A stretch of DNA of 64,000 nt from Arcobacter caeni (GCF_003063245.1 NZ_MUXE01000001.1:186001-250000); one strand, 5' to 3'. Counted from the first letter of the stretch, positions 53,601 through 58,564 are shown. Translations and numbers: made by a program. Notes: generated by a model from the sequence alone, not told the origin.

Positions 53601-56600
53601 GTTAAGGTATCACTATTTGCTGTTCCAATAATATGTGAAACATTTTGAATCGTAACTGTATTTCCACCACTCAAAGATATAGCTACAGGATTTGAACCAT
53701 TTAAAGTAACATTAATTCCACCCGTTGTTTGATTTGAATCGCTATCAAGAATTAAACTATAATCAATCGTATTTGAACCACTAACTCCATTAAAAGTATC
53801 GTTTCCAGCTGTTGCTAATGTATCATTTTGAGCCACAATAAAAGTATCATTTCCACTACTTCCTATTACTGTATCACTTCCTGTTCCACTAAATACAGTG
53901 TTGTTATAACTTGTATAATCTACACCACTCTCAGTCATTCTTGATGTATAAATAACATTAGTTCCACTACCTGCCCAAATAGTGTCATTTCCAGCACCCA
54001 ACTCAAAAGTCATAGTATCTGTTGATAAGTTAGTAGTTTTCCCAATGATAATATCACTGTTTTTTGTTCCAATAATTTTTTCTATTGAAAGAAGAGTATC
54101 TTTTCCAACATAACCATTATTTTGAACTTGTTGAGAAGTAAGTCCTAAATTAACAATTAATCCATTTGAACTATCAACCGCACTATAATCCGCAGTATCA
54201 ATTCCAGCTCCACCATCTAATGTATTATTTCCTTGTCGTCCAACTAAAGTGTCGTTTCCTAATCCACCTTTTAAAACATTATCACTGCTGTTTCCAAAAA
54301 GTTTATCATCTCCAGCTCCACCTTCAACATTTTCAACATTGATAATTTGAACTCGACCTTTTCCTGTATTTTGAATATCAGCATTTGCTAAATCAAGAGT
54401 CACATTTGTAGCACTTGGAGTATCTCCAAAATTAAAACTTACGAAATCTGTACCAGTTCCTCCATCGATATAATCTAATTCATCAATCCCATTATTTCCA
54501 TTAGGAAGTAAAGTATCATCTCCTGCACCACCAATTAAAACATTCGAACCATTTGTTCCTTTAATCGTGTCATTTCCACTTCCTCCAATAGCTCCTTCAA
54601 TACTAATAAAGGTATCTGTTCCATAGGTTGCATTAATATAAACCGATGTACTTCCTAAATCAATATTCAAATCATCAGTTGCATTTGCATAACTTACAAC
54701 ATCAATTCCATCTCCACCGTTTAAAGTATCATTTCCAGCACTTCCTATAAGTGTATCATCTCCCAATCCACCAAAAAGTGAATTGCTTTGTGAATTTCCA
54801 GTAATAATATCTTTATAGCTACTTCCTATTACATTTTGAATGTTTTTAACTGTTTCACGAACAGTTATTCCACTATTATTTGTAAATACTTCTTGAAGTG
54901 CTGTATTATTTAAGTTTAATGTAACCCCTGTTCCATTTGTATTAATGGCACTATAATCAATAGTATTAACTCCTAATCCACCATCAAGATAGTTAGTTCC
55001 ACCATTTCCACCACTTAAAGTATCATTTAAATTTCCACCTATTAGCGTGTTATTTTGTGAGTTTCCTGCTAAAGTATTTTCATTCGTCAAACTTCCAGTA
55101 ATATTTTCAATATTTATAATTGTGTGTGTTTGAGTTTTTGAATCACCTTCTAAAACTTTTGCTTCATTTCCTATTTCTGCTAGTTTTAGTTCTATTTTAT
55201 TAGCTATATTTGAAAAATCAACTGTATCACCCGTTACTTCACCGTCATTTCCACCATCTATATAATCTTTTCCAGCACTTGCATAAAAGTAGTCATCTCC
55301 ACTTTCACCTGAAAGAATATCATTTCCAGCACCACCTTGAAGTGTGTCATTTCCAGAACCTGCTTGAAATTCAAAATTAACAGTAGAAGTTGCATTGGCT
55401 TTTATAATATCTTTAGAACTTGTTCCTATTATCTTTTCAATACTGTTTAGTGCATCTATTTCTTGAGCTGAACCTGTTCCTCTTTTCACTGTTCCTGTAA
55501 TATCTAGGTCTTCAATAATTAAAGATTTACCAGATTGGCTGTAATCAAGGGCATCAATCCCCTCTCCACCAATAATGCTATTATTTCCACCATAAGATAT
55601 AAAATAGTCATTCCCTTTTCCACCATCTAAAATATTGTTAGAGTTATTTCCTATTAGCGTATCTTTTCCATCTGTTCCTATTAGATTTTCAATATTAATT
55701 AGCGTATCATCTGTACTAAGACCTTTTGAAGCAGTTCCTAAAAGTAAGTTTGCAATAACTCCATCATCGCCTACAGCTTTAGGTAGTACACTATAATCAG
55801 CTGTATCATTTCCTCCTAAACCATTAAGAGTATTAACCTCTGTTAAACTTGCACCCAAAGTGTCGTTAAAAACTGTTCCTATTAAATTTTCAATATTTAT
55901 TAAAGTGTCTTGTCCTGAATTAACTGTATTTTGAGAACCAGTTTTTCCTAAGTAAACAGTAACTCCACCTGTTTTAACTTCTTCATAACTTGCAGTATCA
56001 TTACCTGCTCCACCATCGATAATATCATTACCTGTTCCACTATAAATAGTATCAGCTCCACTTCCTCCATATAAAGAGTTATTTCCGCCCATCCCTTTTA
56101 TAATATCATTACCAGCCATACCATAAAGAGTATTCCCTTGTGTAGAAGAACCTATAAGTGTATCTCCAAAGGCTAATATATCTGTCCCTCTAATAGCATC
56201 AATATTTTTAAAACTATCTGTTCCTTGACCAGTTGCCCAGCTTTCATCTAAATTAACAGTTATTGCATTACTTTTGTAGTAGCTGTAATCAACTAAATCG
56301 CTTCCACCAGTTCCTCCATCAAAACTATTATTAGTATTATCCGCTCCGCTAAAAGTATCGTTAAACTGAGTTCCTACAACATTTTGAATATTAACTAAAC
56401 GGTCATTTCCAGAACTTGTTGTGGATGTTCCCCATTTCTCTCCTAGAATAACCGCATCTGGACTTAAAAGCTTAACAATTACTCCATTTGTGTCAGTTAC
56501 TTGTGAATAATCTACTGTATTACTCCCCGTTCCTCCATCTATGTAATTGTTCCCAAATCCACTTTTAAAAATGTCATCTCCAGCTTCACCAAATAATGAG

Positions 56601-58315
56601 TCATCACCTTCTTTTCCATCAATAGTGTCGTTTCCTGCACCACCACGAATAGTGTTAATACCTGAACTTCCAATTAAAGTATCTCTAAAATCACTCCCAA
56701 TAATATTTTCAATGCTAATTAGCGTATCATTTCCAGAACCTGTTGATGTACCTGCTGTTAGATTAACCTCAACTCCAGCACCAGCATTTGAAATAGCTAA
56801 ATTTGAGTAAGAAACTGTATCATTTCCTGCTCCTCCATCAACTATATCATTCCCAAGTCCTGGCGCAATTGTGTCATTGCCTTCATTTCCATATAGTGTG
56901 TCATTTCCACTTTGTGCATAAATAGTATCTTGAGTAACTCCACCTATAACAGTTGTATCTATATCTCCTGTACGAATAATATTGTCATTTAAGTTTGTTG
57001 CTAAAACAAATCCATCTTTGTTTCCACCTACTGGTGTATATTTGTATGATAAAGGAGCATTTATATCCACTTCTTTAATATTCATACCATATGATTTGTT
57101 AAATGTTAGATCTGAAATAAGAGGTTTTTCTGCATCTGTTTTTAGGTGTTCAGGAACATTAGCTATATCCCATACAGATTGAGCTTCAATATTCATCGTA
57201 AAATTTTTAGCTTCAGTTAATTGCGTATCATACTTAATTACAAAATTAATTGAACCATTATTAGAATCAATAGTAAAGCCATTTACTAGAGCATCAGCTT
57301 TATTAATTGTCCAAACACCCTCACTTACTTTTGTACCTCCTACAATAGAAGCGATACTTGGAATTCCGCTAATTTTAATAGTAGTAACACCAAAACCTAG
57401 AGGTTGAGAAGGAGATAGATTAATCAACCTAGAAGTAAATGTATTTCCAAAGAAAGCTTCATTATCTGCTTTAATAACTGATTTATTAGCAAGTAAATTA
57501 TTAACTGTTCTATAATCAATATCTTCAGCATTAGTCTGTTTTTGTAACTCGCTTAAAGCAGGTGAATTAGGATAATCATTAGCATAAATATTTCCTCCAC
57601 CACCTTTTACAATTAAAGTTTTATCTACTCCATCACCTGAAAATTCGCTACTTGATTTTACATGCTCAATATTAATATCAAAAGTCAACGAAGGCTTTAC
57701 TCCTTCAACAGCCGCATCTTCTGTTTTTGTTGCTTTAGCTTTGTTTGTCTCAGTTTTCATTGAAATATTTGTATTTATAACCGATTCTTGAATTGATGGT
57801 TGAATAAATTGAGCAGTACTTTCAGCCAAACTTTGAGATATATTATCATCCATTGCAACATTATTATCTATTACAATTACTTGAGGAGTGGCTTCGTTTC
57901 GTTTTTCTTCGGCAGCTTTATTTTTTTTATCTTGTTCAGAGGCATCAGGTAGATTTACAAATTCATTAGTAACAACAGAGTTAATTGGTAAGGCATTTAT
58001 CTCTTCAATATTTGATAAAATAGTAGATAAAGATGTAACTTTCCCGCTTAAACCAATAAATTCAGGAGTATTCTCACCATATCCCATTAGAGCTAATGAA
58101 ACAAAAGTATAATTTCCTGCACCTGGCATTTCTAATACTATATCACCACCAATAAGTTTAAATTTTGCATTTTCTAAATTAATCCCAAGGGCTTCAAGAT
58201 CAATTTTATCACCAGGTCTTACATAAATAGCTATGTTTTCACCAACTGGTGCTTTTTCTTTTATTTGAACTTTGTTATTTAAATACTTGATAGATTTAGA
58301 TTCTTCTTGTGCCAT
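32645..58315 (-). CDS. Giant RTX-repeat surface protein / adhesin, type I secretion substrate (8556 residues)
   Basis: One uninterrupted frame of 8556 codons encodes a protein of roughly 870 kDa (estimated from average residue mass). Residues 1-460 are an N-terminal region with no signal peptide, including a glycine-poor segment with GGDIVLEMPGAGNYTFVSLALMGYG. Residues about 460-7630 are about 70 units of about 102 residues. Each combines calcium-binding GGxGNDT-type RTX motifs with a DTVDYS strand, a VNL strand and an IENIIGS turn. Residues about 7800-8200 hold Ala/Thr-rich repeats. A last RTX patch (about 8270-8305) and a 60-residue acidic, Ser/Thr-rich tail form the likely C-terminal secretion signal. 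ABC, HlyD and TolC genes follow in the same array. It should fold outside the cell on binding calcium and act in adhesion or biofilm formation. An ice-binding or S-layer role cannot be excluded. Confidence 0.95.
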   Translation of the reverse strand: MAQEESKSIKYLNNKVQIKEKAPVGENIAIYVRPGDKIDLEALGINLENAKFKLIGGDIVLEMPGAGNYTFVSLALMGYGENTPEFIGLSGKVTSLSTILSNIEEINALPINSVVTNEFVNLPDASEQDKKNKAAEEKRNEATPQVIVIDNNVAMDDNISQSLAESTAQFIQPSIQESVINTNISMKTETNKAKATKTEDAAVEGVKPSLTFDINIEHVKSSSEFSGDGVDKTLIVKGGGGNIYANDYPNSPALSELQKQTNAEDIDYRTVNNLLANKSVIKADNEAFFGNTFTSRLINLSPSQPLGFGVTTIKISGIPSIASIVGGTKVSEGVWTINKADALVNGFTIDSNNGSINFVIKYDTQLTEAKNFTMNIEAQSVWDIANVPEHLKTDAEKPLISDLTFNKSYGMNIKEVDINAPLSYKYTPVGGNKDGFVLATNLNDNIIRTGDIDTTVIGGVTQDTIYAQSGNDTLYGNEGNDTIAPGLGNDIVDGGAGNDTVSYSNLAISNAGAGVEVNLTAGTSTGSGNDTLISIENIIGSDFRDTLIGSSGINTIRGGAGNDTIDGKEGDDSLFGEAGDDIFKSGFGNNYIDGGTGSNTVDYSQVTDTNGVIVKLLSPDAVILGEKWGTSTTSSGNDRLVNIQNVVGTQFNDTFSGADNTNNSFDGGTGGSDLVDYSYYKSNAITVNLDESWATGQGTDSFKNIDAIRGTDILAFGDTLIGSSTQGNTLYGMAGNDIIKGMGGNNSLYGGSGADTIYSGTGNDIIDGGAGNDTASYEEVKTGGVTVYLGKTGSQNTVNSGQDTLINIENLIGTVFNDTLGASLTEVNTLNGLGGNDTADYSVLPKAVGDDGVIANLLLGTASKGLSTDDTLINIENLIGTDGKDTLIGNNSNNILDGGKGNDYFISYGGNNSIIGGEGIDALDYSQSGKSLIIEDLDITGTVKRGTGSAQEIDALNSIEKIIGTSSKDIIKANATSTVNFEFQAGSGNDTLQGGAGNDILSGESGDDYFYASAGKDYIDGGNDGEVTGDTVDFSNIANKIELKLAEIGNEAKVLEGDSKTQTHTIINIENITGSLTNENTLAGNSQNNTLIGGNLNDTLSGGNGGTNYLDGGLGVNTIDYSAINTNGTGVTLNLNNTALQEVFTNNSGITVRETVKNIQNVIGSSYKDIITGNSQSNSLFGGLGDDTLIGSAGNDTLNGGDGIDVVSYANATDDLNIDLGSTSVYINATYGTDTFISIEGAIGGSGNDTIKGTNGSNVLIGGAGDDTLLPNGNNGIDELDYIDGGTGTDFVSFNFGDTPSATNVTLDLANADIQNTGKGRVQIINVENVEGGAGDDKLFGNSSDNVLKGGLGNDTLVGRQGNNTLDGGAGIDTADYSAVDSSNGLIVNLGLTSQQVQNNGYVGKDTLLSIEKIIGTKNSDIIIGKTTNLSTDTMTFELGAGNDTIWAGSGTNVIYTSRMTESGVDYTSYNNTVFSGTGSDTVIGSSGNDTFIVAQNDTLATAGNDTFNGVSGSNTIDYSLILDSDSNQTTGGINVTLNGSNPVAISLSGGNTVTIQNVSHIIGTANSDTLTGDNFNNILDGGAGNDTIFGTAGNNTLSGGSGNDSITGGTGVDTIYGGSGDDTIFSSTGNDTIYGGDGLDTFDLSSRSGKIYVNLSENRAQIDTNSSGTFDIGDETDILNSIERVVGNSSDNTLFGDGFANILDGGTAGTNSLYGAGGNDTLIGSGTGIDIAYYKPTNASIYVDMNQTAQVVRDGDGGSDTLIDINEIHGSDYGDTFLGNSANSTFRGGIGNDTFYSSAGSNIHDGGADNDLFIITSSTHGVDSLIGGLGSDTVDFSGVTDLGTPTKGLVITLNGNETVQASLNDVLSHKLTGIENITGTIYNDTIQGDYNNNILKGFAGNNTLIGGAGDDTLIGGTGTDVASYETSASGIKVDLTNVNFQVTDDGLGGRDNLIGIDTIVGSNYADTFKGSTSNDTFIGGTGDDWFIGSQGNDYFEGGVNSSDTVDYSAAITNLVVDINDGSKYINSYYGTDTFKNINGIVGGSGDDTLIGNSGRNTLIGGSGNDTLLGYGGDDYIDGGSGSDFVSFAYTAKNIKLDLSIIDAQETNDGNLTIKSIENIAGGAGNDTIYGNDSNNTLSGGYGNDTLWGRGGNNTLIGGLNGYQIVLGAIVLGTTYSFALEGKTVSYVAQNGDTKASVLKALENSFNTNNIANSYIVNDGEKLYIETNSAISSNTNLTATAETFIDIADYSLNPYNGIKVDLSNATQQVYDNGNGGHDTLIGIEQIKGSNFADTFIGSNNADTIYGGAGNDTFTGKAGNDTFYGEAGDDIFISSYNDGNNTYWGGTTAEVNGDTVDYSGITDSQYKVVADLSSSSISVYNSSDVLQKTDTIHDIENLTGGAGNDTLRGNTSKNTLKGGAGNDTLYVSSGGDFLFGEAGDDRFVFEDGIDGTSVVIDGGTTNQTLGDTVDYSALTAGVNVRLKGSSYSDVTVGATANHHKIRDINNILGSKGDDIIEGDSSNNTLDGYDGTNTISFENSGAKVVANIGVQVTLDGTNYTENQATGTTIGTDTILNFQNIKSGSGNDTLIGSSVQNTIYGGLGADIIYGISGDNKLFGEEGNDTISGGSGNNIIDGGDGSDTVTYSGADKVTVTLRGATNGVGNSTYGATNYLDKLISIENVMGSAGNDTIQGNEGNNTLDGSGGNNTVSYSGALGSVSVNLGLQGQSQNTNADGDDYLLNFQNLIGSSYSDTLKGDANTNIINAGAGDDVLYGIAGSNYLYGGLGNDTFIGKLTGSDFIDGESGNDKVDYSNLSSVNSIRVNLGTTTTINDEQGISQTVYEISKIGGNSDYVKNISVFEGSAGNDIFTVGAGNYTFIGGAGDDTFNGSNFKDVLIDGGSHINGDYVDYSSVKDKIIISLQDGSDPTVVRVGGDTVNHTIKNIENIIGSNTADDTIIGNSSNNTIIGGGGDDTIDGAGGSNYLDGGTHTTGDTVSFESVTSVNGISVNIGNSAVTINGTSYAAESAIRNGLTSTVVNFENIQGSKNADILIGSDESNIIKAGDGNDTIYGGKGSNFLFGEAGSDTFIMGGFFGSGNNYINQVDGGSGTDILDYSKVTTGAISVTLDGEEFSKVSIYSDNVRATEIVGTYDTVKNIKNVIGTSGNDYIKGDTNANELYGGAGDDTLDGGAGDDKLFGGSGDDTIISSGGNNTIDGGDHTTGIGDWVWYNQKLMALNINMNSIDASGYASAIFGSETDKLINIENIKGTILADFIGGNNSNNILDAYMGDGNTLVGSGGDDTLLGSSNGNDIFKAGILLSDGSIVDGDDGNNLINGVGGTSNTVDYSAYASNRTIEVDLASGNNEITKKLNGTIFGKDTITNITNITGGAGADTIIGSSTQNNTLLGGAGNDTISGGGGKNYLDGGAGTADYVSYDYLANGEKVVVDLAAGTGYVDASNSDVVVGFENVIGSSGNDIIKGNNSANILIGAAGDDTFIASRGKDTIYGGTLDNSLVSGEINTISYEDETQSVIVNMSQNLSGLNVSGSISTTDNATLYGVQNAIGGSGDDIFKTNTSVSNSFDGKDGIDTVDYSTLTSTQNINVTLAGASFATVTIANAQSDTIKNIENVIGGAGADIIVGDTLNNILRGGAGNDTIKGTSGNNSLYGDAGADTIFSGSGNDLIDGGADIDTVNYSEAFSAVTVDLGSEAAQNVGGGMGIDTLVSIENIVGSNFDDTFKSHFNRDNKFDGNGNGIAGNTVDYSNLTVTDATKDFVRVDLTTNGLVIQNSATTATDTYINIQNIIGSAGNDTISGDENNNTLKGGTGNDTLIGKGGNDYLDGEAGNNTVSYAYSTSSVEVDFKIGQGFVSASDKDTLVNIQNAIGGSGQDIFKMASGNTANIIDGNSSSGNLVSYENYTAGVSVDLGRTDSQEVVTGDEDTLINIQNIKGGEGNDTFKTNFTIANQFDGNSGNNTMDYSNADASQSITVTLDGANFRDVIIGNGTTDSIKNIQNVYGGAANDTIIGDGNSNILKGGAGNDVIKGIAGLNSLYGEAGDDIITGGTGDDFIDGGADNDIIYANAGNNIIYGGTGTDTIFSGSGNDTIYGGTATDVGTEQDWVSFQNALAGVTVNLNKIAGDTVTNVFTGATGYATGLATGIDSLFGIENIIGSANKDTVTLRDTQINTIYAGAGSDTIKAGTIAYTGGNTIDGFGVIGTQDSTDSDTMDYSVLGAGQNISVDLNVVDANGFSNVTFNGGINLDKLKNIENIIGTAGNDTLKGADGVNNTLIGGAGSDFLMGRSGNNTLDGGAGSTGNYVSYEYVVDNTKRVVVNLDEQTANVVGSGYNDTIRNIQNVIGGAGNDTITGSSSSNTLIGGAGADRFVMRGKLSDTVYAGSITFDGSGNIVLGTDDSLQDTIDYSSYTNKAIINLTSGTAKVDLLNNNFASGTKDDTFFGIDNAIGTSQADTIYGGAGINTIFAGAGADTIFTGAGADTIYGEDGDDYINMVSVTNSLSNFVDGGTGFDTVDYKDLAERIVVNMQGVTAVEVQVGNTANQHVITNIENIVGTNQADTITGNDGKNILVGMDGSDTISGIAGNNIIYGGTKERNSTSTAADTIYGGTGDDTIYGAAGADDLRGGLGDDTIYGGAGNDIIKGGSGSDKLYGEAGDDTFVFEAADNMTDYIYGGNETKDDGSSDMVDYSLAIKGMTIDLGGKNGIRAQDEALFDSSNIPTYNYRGYSYSADQGFNLIYGIESVRGSDLEGDTIWGNSANNSIFGLGGNDTIYGVAGNNYLDGGANNDTLFAGSGADVMVGGSGDDTFKTYYNASGDDDTAKFGGVNTIYGGTWDGTTAIASGSDTVDYGAIVDNTYNIFADLSGNTANVQIRTGTTVIKADNVINVNNAIGTSGNDTFRGNSFANTLNGLGGNNTALYTMAALTAGIVADLQAGEVTKTTASGTVKDTLINIQNLVGSSYDDYFVTKITENNIIDGGAHGSGGDTIDYSTNGASKIILDLDVTHTTDFYGVGAINDGEYANAYIGDGTFVDKIKNIENIKGSAGADTIYGNSENNTIFGMGGNDTIYAVAGANYIDGGAGNDLIYSGIGADKLFGGTGNDTFRGTTASSFAGDVIDGGNETDGVNITGRGSDTVDYSLVDTTGFSKGLELTLNDTVATAVTINGANAHTIVNIENIIGTSHNDSIVGDSGNNTLIGGVGADTIRGTAGNNVIYGDNENGSEANIAGNNDLIYAGTGDDKIYAGGGNDTVHTALGSDTIYGGDGDDTIYGGIGSNKIYGGNYIIADQTHTDSGNDTVSYEFISGSGVIARLNSNLAIVTATGNADVLFGIENITGTAMADEIVGSSVANILIGGAGNDTINGLSGNNRLEGGADNDTLISGSGNNYLDGGTGSDTVDYSYLTGTDFGDDDATAGQVSGVYYNGIKVDLTNTSAQRIHTNYGTDTILNIENVIGSTKSDYIVGNDENNILDGKGGNDYFVLGKGTDTILGDIGNDTIAFSDAGRDGTTIGGVIVDLSKNQTYGSLDTYRVINDGFGNVKYLDSIENVIGTSYDDTIFGNNDSNSLIGGAGNDTLKGGLGANVLDGGIGQDWAYFDDIAVSGVNIVLDTDGSSANGSSGTANITGYTTTLIGIEHIKATSLADIIKGDDNKNSILSGSGNDTIFASKGGDYIDGGEGSDLLDFSATISADSVTPYSGIKVNLGQTVAQTVHDYYGTMTILGVENIQGSSLDDFIKGNGQNNTLWGGAGNDVLDGVSANNILVGGIGSDTFRGGAGDNIIYGESYSTLGAAGTETDTTSRDLIDFSGAGNSVILNLSNSTSINYKDETTLTLEAITSVGYGKNKIYNVEDALGGSANDTLIGNSSKNILDGGAGDDILFGFGGTGNILVGGTGNDTILGLLGGDTIYGGTVTYTVARDGIATSAVSGSDWVDYSYITDTRAVNIDLSQKKAEQIGTVVNADTLNHIQNAKGTKNNDILRGDDDFTTINSLFGYKGDDSFIVSKGSDYIDGGDGFNTMDYSSVDLGNGGNRVIVDLGLSKALDNGYKNAGNVVEDTLLNIQKVLGTSGDDILYGNSYGNVFVGGAGNDTIDGREGDDTIWGTSGNNTLIGGAGKDTIYGGTGNDTLDGGADNDILDGSLGGNNRYIGGAGNDTFIGGSGVDTLYYLNAESGITVTLKPNGEDGTITSLTDGTDSLKTHFERIIATNFKDTIDLTSAQGANTILANGGNDTITASATHNDTIYGGDGDDVFFANGGNNVYYGGNATLDANADIIGSSASGTDTINYSNATQSVNVNLSTNSAIANGFGGTDALHDIANVTGSNKNDILKGDAGVNKILAGDGDDWIIATAGNDEISGGNHTQTDGTQGSGVAKDGSGDWLSFQEVANGLDATMSANSISFGGYTPNIKEIENLFGSLYADILRGDNSNNTLHGNAGNDIIYGTAGNNFLIGGSGDDTLLGGSGVDKYDGGDVSIGTFYTSSGIHGNNTISFYDTTSAGVNVDLSYDNGDTTTGRVINDGYGNTETYVRNINNITGTLNYNDILKGNNSKNIINGYGGNDTIYGIGGENTLYGGTGVDVIYAATTKTGTERGDVLFGGIGSDTLVGSFHKDFLIGGEENGSDVEKDWVDYTSLTNAHNYGIRVDLSSNVTFTDADGDRLSLNGNYSQIFELDNTGTVTANFDYISQIENIIGSSKNDILKGDNTTAAAGGANTIFAGAGNDTIILDAGGTDYIDGGTGSNWLSLLDNYRGTIDLRNINGSGGTTNGNVTLVNIQNILGSNIGETVWGSSTTSKETFIMNGGDDYVLGGAGDDVYDMGIGNDRVSNNYGSDTIIGGAGIDTLDMWNNIGANQGTNIVFNSILASNYTGLATDLGTLTLSNQTVVIESKTINGLSTLTDGSYNFYKIKDGQGFSDYLYQDGSNPDFEQFLMTNYADIFVGSNNADTVYGYGGNDTIWAMDGNDSIYGGDGNDTIFGVSGNNLLEGGAGNDLIFGGTGNDIIRGITGNNTLYGKAGNNVITGGDLIDIIYAGIGQDVIDGGAGTDTLRFDGAAQRVVVNLGTDVLNYDSTSIAANRFINSWQSGGSNQTGTVSNIENVDGTQFNDTIRGNDSINTILAGAGDDYIFASLGDDKYDGGAHTVGKGDWVDYSLVTTTSGVNIDINTQKNALFTASGSTYNQSLIDIENIKGSAQNDIIRGGAGLNTIYGGDGDDQIYGTAGNNFLYGDAGNDTIYSGTGNDYIDGGAGTNTVSYSDFGTNVKVNLSGSTQGVIANNTGVTTGVLDTLTNIQNVTTGGGNDTIWAGSTASVIKTGAGTDTIYGGTGVETIDAGSGNDYIYASAGNDVIDGADDSDTVDYSSSTTGITVTLLDNGVTTSVNHNIGGVFTDSLTNIEGIKGSSTVSNTLTGNNMNNTLIGGSQSDIIKGVSGNNYLNGGAGLDTIYAGTGSDTIIGGSLDENWLNYTEVGGANVNVNLKAGTATYGSSIDTISQIRNLQMGNGTNIVEGNSDANSFIGGTGTDTLSYSGASNTVTLNVTSAGAGTSTGDGSDTFVNFENYTLSGNADMVNLSGVFGSTINGGAGSDTASYSSVGSGTSLTVTVNSGNTSATVVGGGKTDTLQNIEKIIGGDGNDTFIVSNVTGINTLDGDAGVNTLQLSGNIDLSSVTLLNFQNIIVANGDTLTLNAIDLSGKTMNITMNGTANLVIISDASSHDFSNITLTKGTGRVTLDVNVNKDISGANIHNIVDIFDVASGNSLTLSNAQFNTHTGIGTGTLKLSDSSLTGTQIKSINDASTNAIDLTNVTTISTATISEMLEIVNNTNATFTTAPNYAVTISGTVSAANINSVLGDTSGVVTATVTATGSVSALNTALSNAGSNHDALTLVLDATSASATDLNTLDSKTSVNVNASSITDITSSDISDVKTLITNKTTAGIDTDWNVVISNTTVSAADAKIVNTATSGTINISASTTLNGSTADVLEIVNNSGATFITASNYATTLSDTASVSNANTILGDTTGKVTATVSADTAANLNTGLSNATATDALTLTTTDTSLSSLTNLIALDSKTSVAVDASSITTITETYANLNTVYSAVGISGLGNEAVTITDTQSASNINTMLNKTTGIVTATVSTDTAANLNIALANATAIDALTLTVSAGSVTATDLTALDNKTSVAVNAAAVTVLIGTAVQIQAAYDANTAGTISGLGNENISILDTGTLASSVITSLDVATTGTITLNGAGSLILTTTAGQTVDLSGVTNSLTGTLTINDSTGNENITGTSGNDTLNLSSGNDTVNLGNGSDTINTTIVNLDVNDNISDTGTIGTDTLNITNSGTIDSANLINVKGIETLNLSSGNDTITFDDTTEFNAFRNNFTDIVDSGGNDTLSFGTTAVSGDLDFSKLTEFENLNLSSVSDNLIISGDEPTNINGLGGDDQFTLDFSTVRNLDGGTGADTVKFTGTTSSISADTDFAPSSTFTNIERLDISGLNLNTSDNNTEFNFTEAMLDAWTGSDTGSLTLSLTSSQVEKIKFTDSSNVVHDSSLTITDNTSYSIGNNTFTIDIIDAP
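32648..32830 (-). other. C-terminal type I secretion signal region of the giant protein
   Basis: The last ~60 residues follow the final repeat. They contain LSLTSSQVEKIKF, are rich in Ser, Thr, Asp and Asn, and end in small hydrophobic residues (TFTIDIIDAP). This matches the uncleaved C-terminal export signals of RTX adhesins in composition and place. No exact consensus exists, so this is a positional assignment. Confidence 0.55.
33700..34900 (-). repeat. Ala/Thr-rich degenerate repeats near the C-terminus of the giant protein
   Basis: Three related segments share the pattern NxxxxLGDTTGxVTATVS, then AANLNxxLSNATATDALTLT, then ALDSKTSVAVDASSIT, at about 34800, 34300 and 33990. Spacing is unequal, about 167 and 103 residues. 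They lack RTX motifs and are unlike the 102-residue units. Similar stretches occur in secreted S-layer-like and beta-solenoid proteins. They may form a stalk or membrane-proximal module exported early, since type I export starts from the C-terminus. Confidence 0.7.
35430..56940 (-). repeat. About 70 tandem RTX/beta-solenoid units of the giant protein
   Basis: I counted about 70 DTVDYS-type landmarks in this stretch, giving a mean unit of about 102 residues. Within a unit the order is steady: RTX nonapeptides (GGAGNDTIxG, LYGGxGxDTI), a D-[TW]-[VI]-[DS]-Y-S strand, a V-[ND]-L strand, DTLxxIENIIGS, then GNxxNNxLxGG. Units differ in sequence and the DNA is not a perfect tandem repeat, so the array is old and stable rather than newly expanded. 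Confidence 0.85.
51576..51840 (-). other. Inserted non-RTX domain inside one repeat unit of the giant protein
   Basis: Between an NNTLIGGLNG motif and the next IADYS strand (about residues 2160-2247), where other units have only GAGxDT, about 85 residues of different character are inserted. They include TTYSFALEGKTVSYVAQNGD, then a helix KASVLKALENSFN, then GEKLYIETNSA. The pattern (two strands, helix, strands) resembles small modules seen in large secreted and phage tail proteins with the form G.TY...I.G....Y....GDT...V...L. It occurs once in the protein. Confidence 0.7.
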
Positions 58316-58520
58316 CTTGAACTCTTTGTAATATATTATTTTACTTAATATACCATAATTATTGTTAATAAAAAATTTGATTACTTTTTGGAAATATAAA
58401 TAAACAAATCACCAAATTATCAAGTATATTTAGGAACAATATATTAAATAACTCAATTATTTATTTTATTTTTTTAGGATATTATTTTAAAAAATAAGTA
58501 CAGAAAAAGTGCAGTAAAAA
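58316..58520 (-). promoter_or_regulatory. Upstream region of the giant adhesin gene
   Basis: This AT-rich gap precedes the 25.7-kb gene. The best -10 candidate on the minus strand is TATATT preceded by TGG (plus-strand 58347-58352), giving a short leader of about 25 nt and a weak AGAG ribosome site. No clear -35 box or operator palindrome was found. If the array is one transcript, this promoter controls about 45 kb. Confidence 0.4.
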
Positions 58521-58554
58521 AAGATCTAGTATTAGAATACTTGATCTCTTTTTA
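58515..58554. terminator. Bidirectional terminator between pepA and the adhesin gene
   Basis: Twelve-base arms (58522-58533 and 58536-58547, one mismatch) with a 2-nt nominal loop are flanked by an A-run before and a T-run after. On the minus strand it ends the pepA transcript 11 bp after the stop codon and isolates the adhesin promoter. Confidence 0.82.
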
Positions 58555-58564
58555 TATAAAAATT

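Noticed and set aside
35430..56940. Regular DNA repeats that might suggest CRISPR or tandem satellite DNA
   Set aside because: The periodicity is at protein level (about 102 codons), inside one open frame, with diverged units and no short identical repeats separated by unique spacers.
33276..57182. Many plus-strand open frames of 60-165 codons opposite the giant gene
   Set aside because: They are antisense shadows of the repeat codons, with low-complexity Ser/Ile/Pro/Val-rich translations, no ribosome sites and no family features.
58136..58315. LapG cleavage site near the start of the giant protein
   Set aside because: No TAAG, AAAG or PAAG is present in the first ~150 residues; a KAAE run was noted but does not match.
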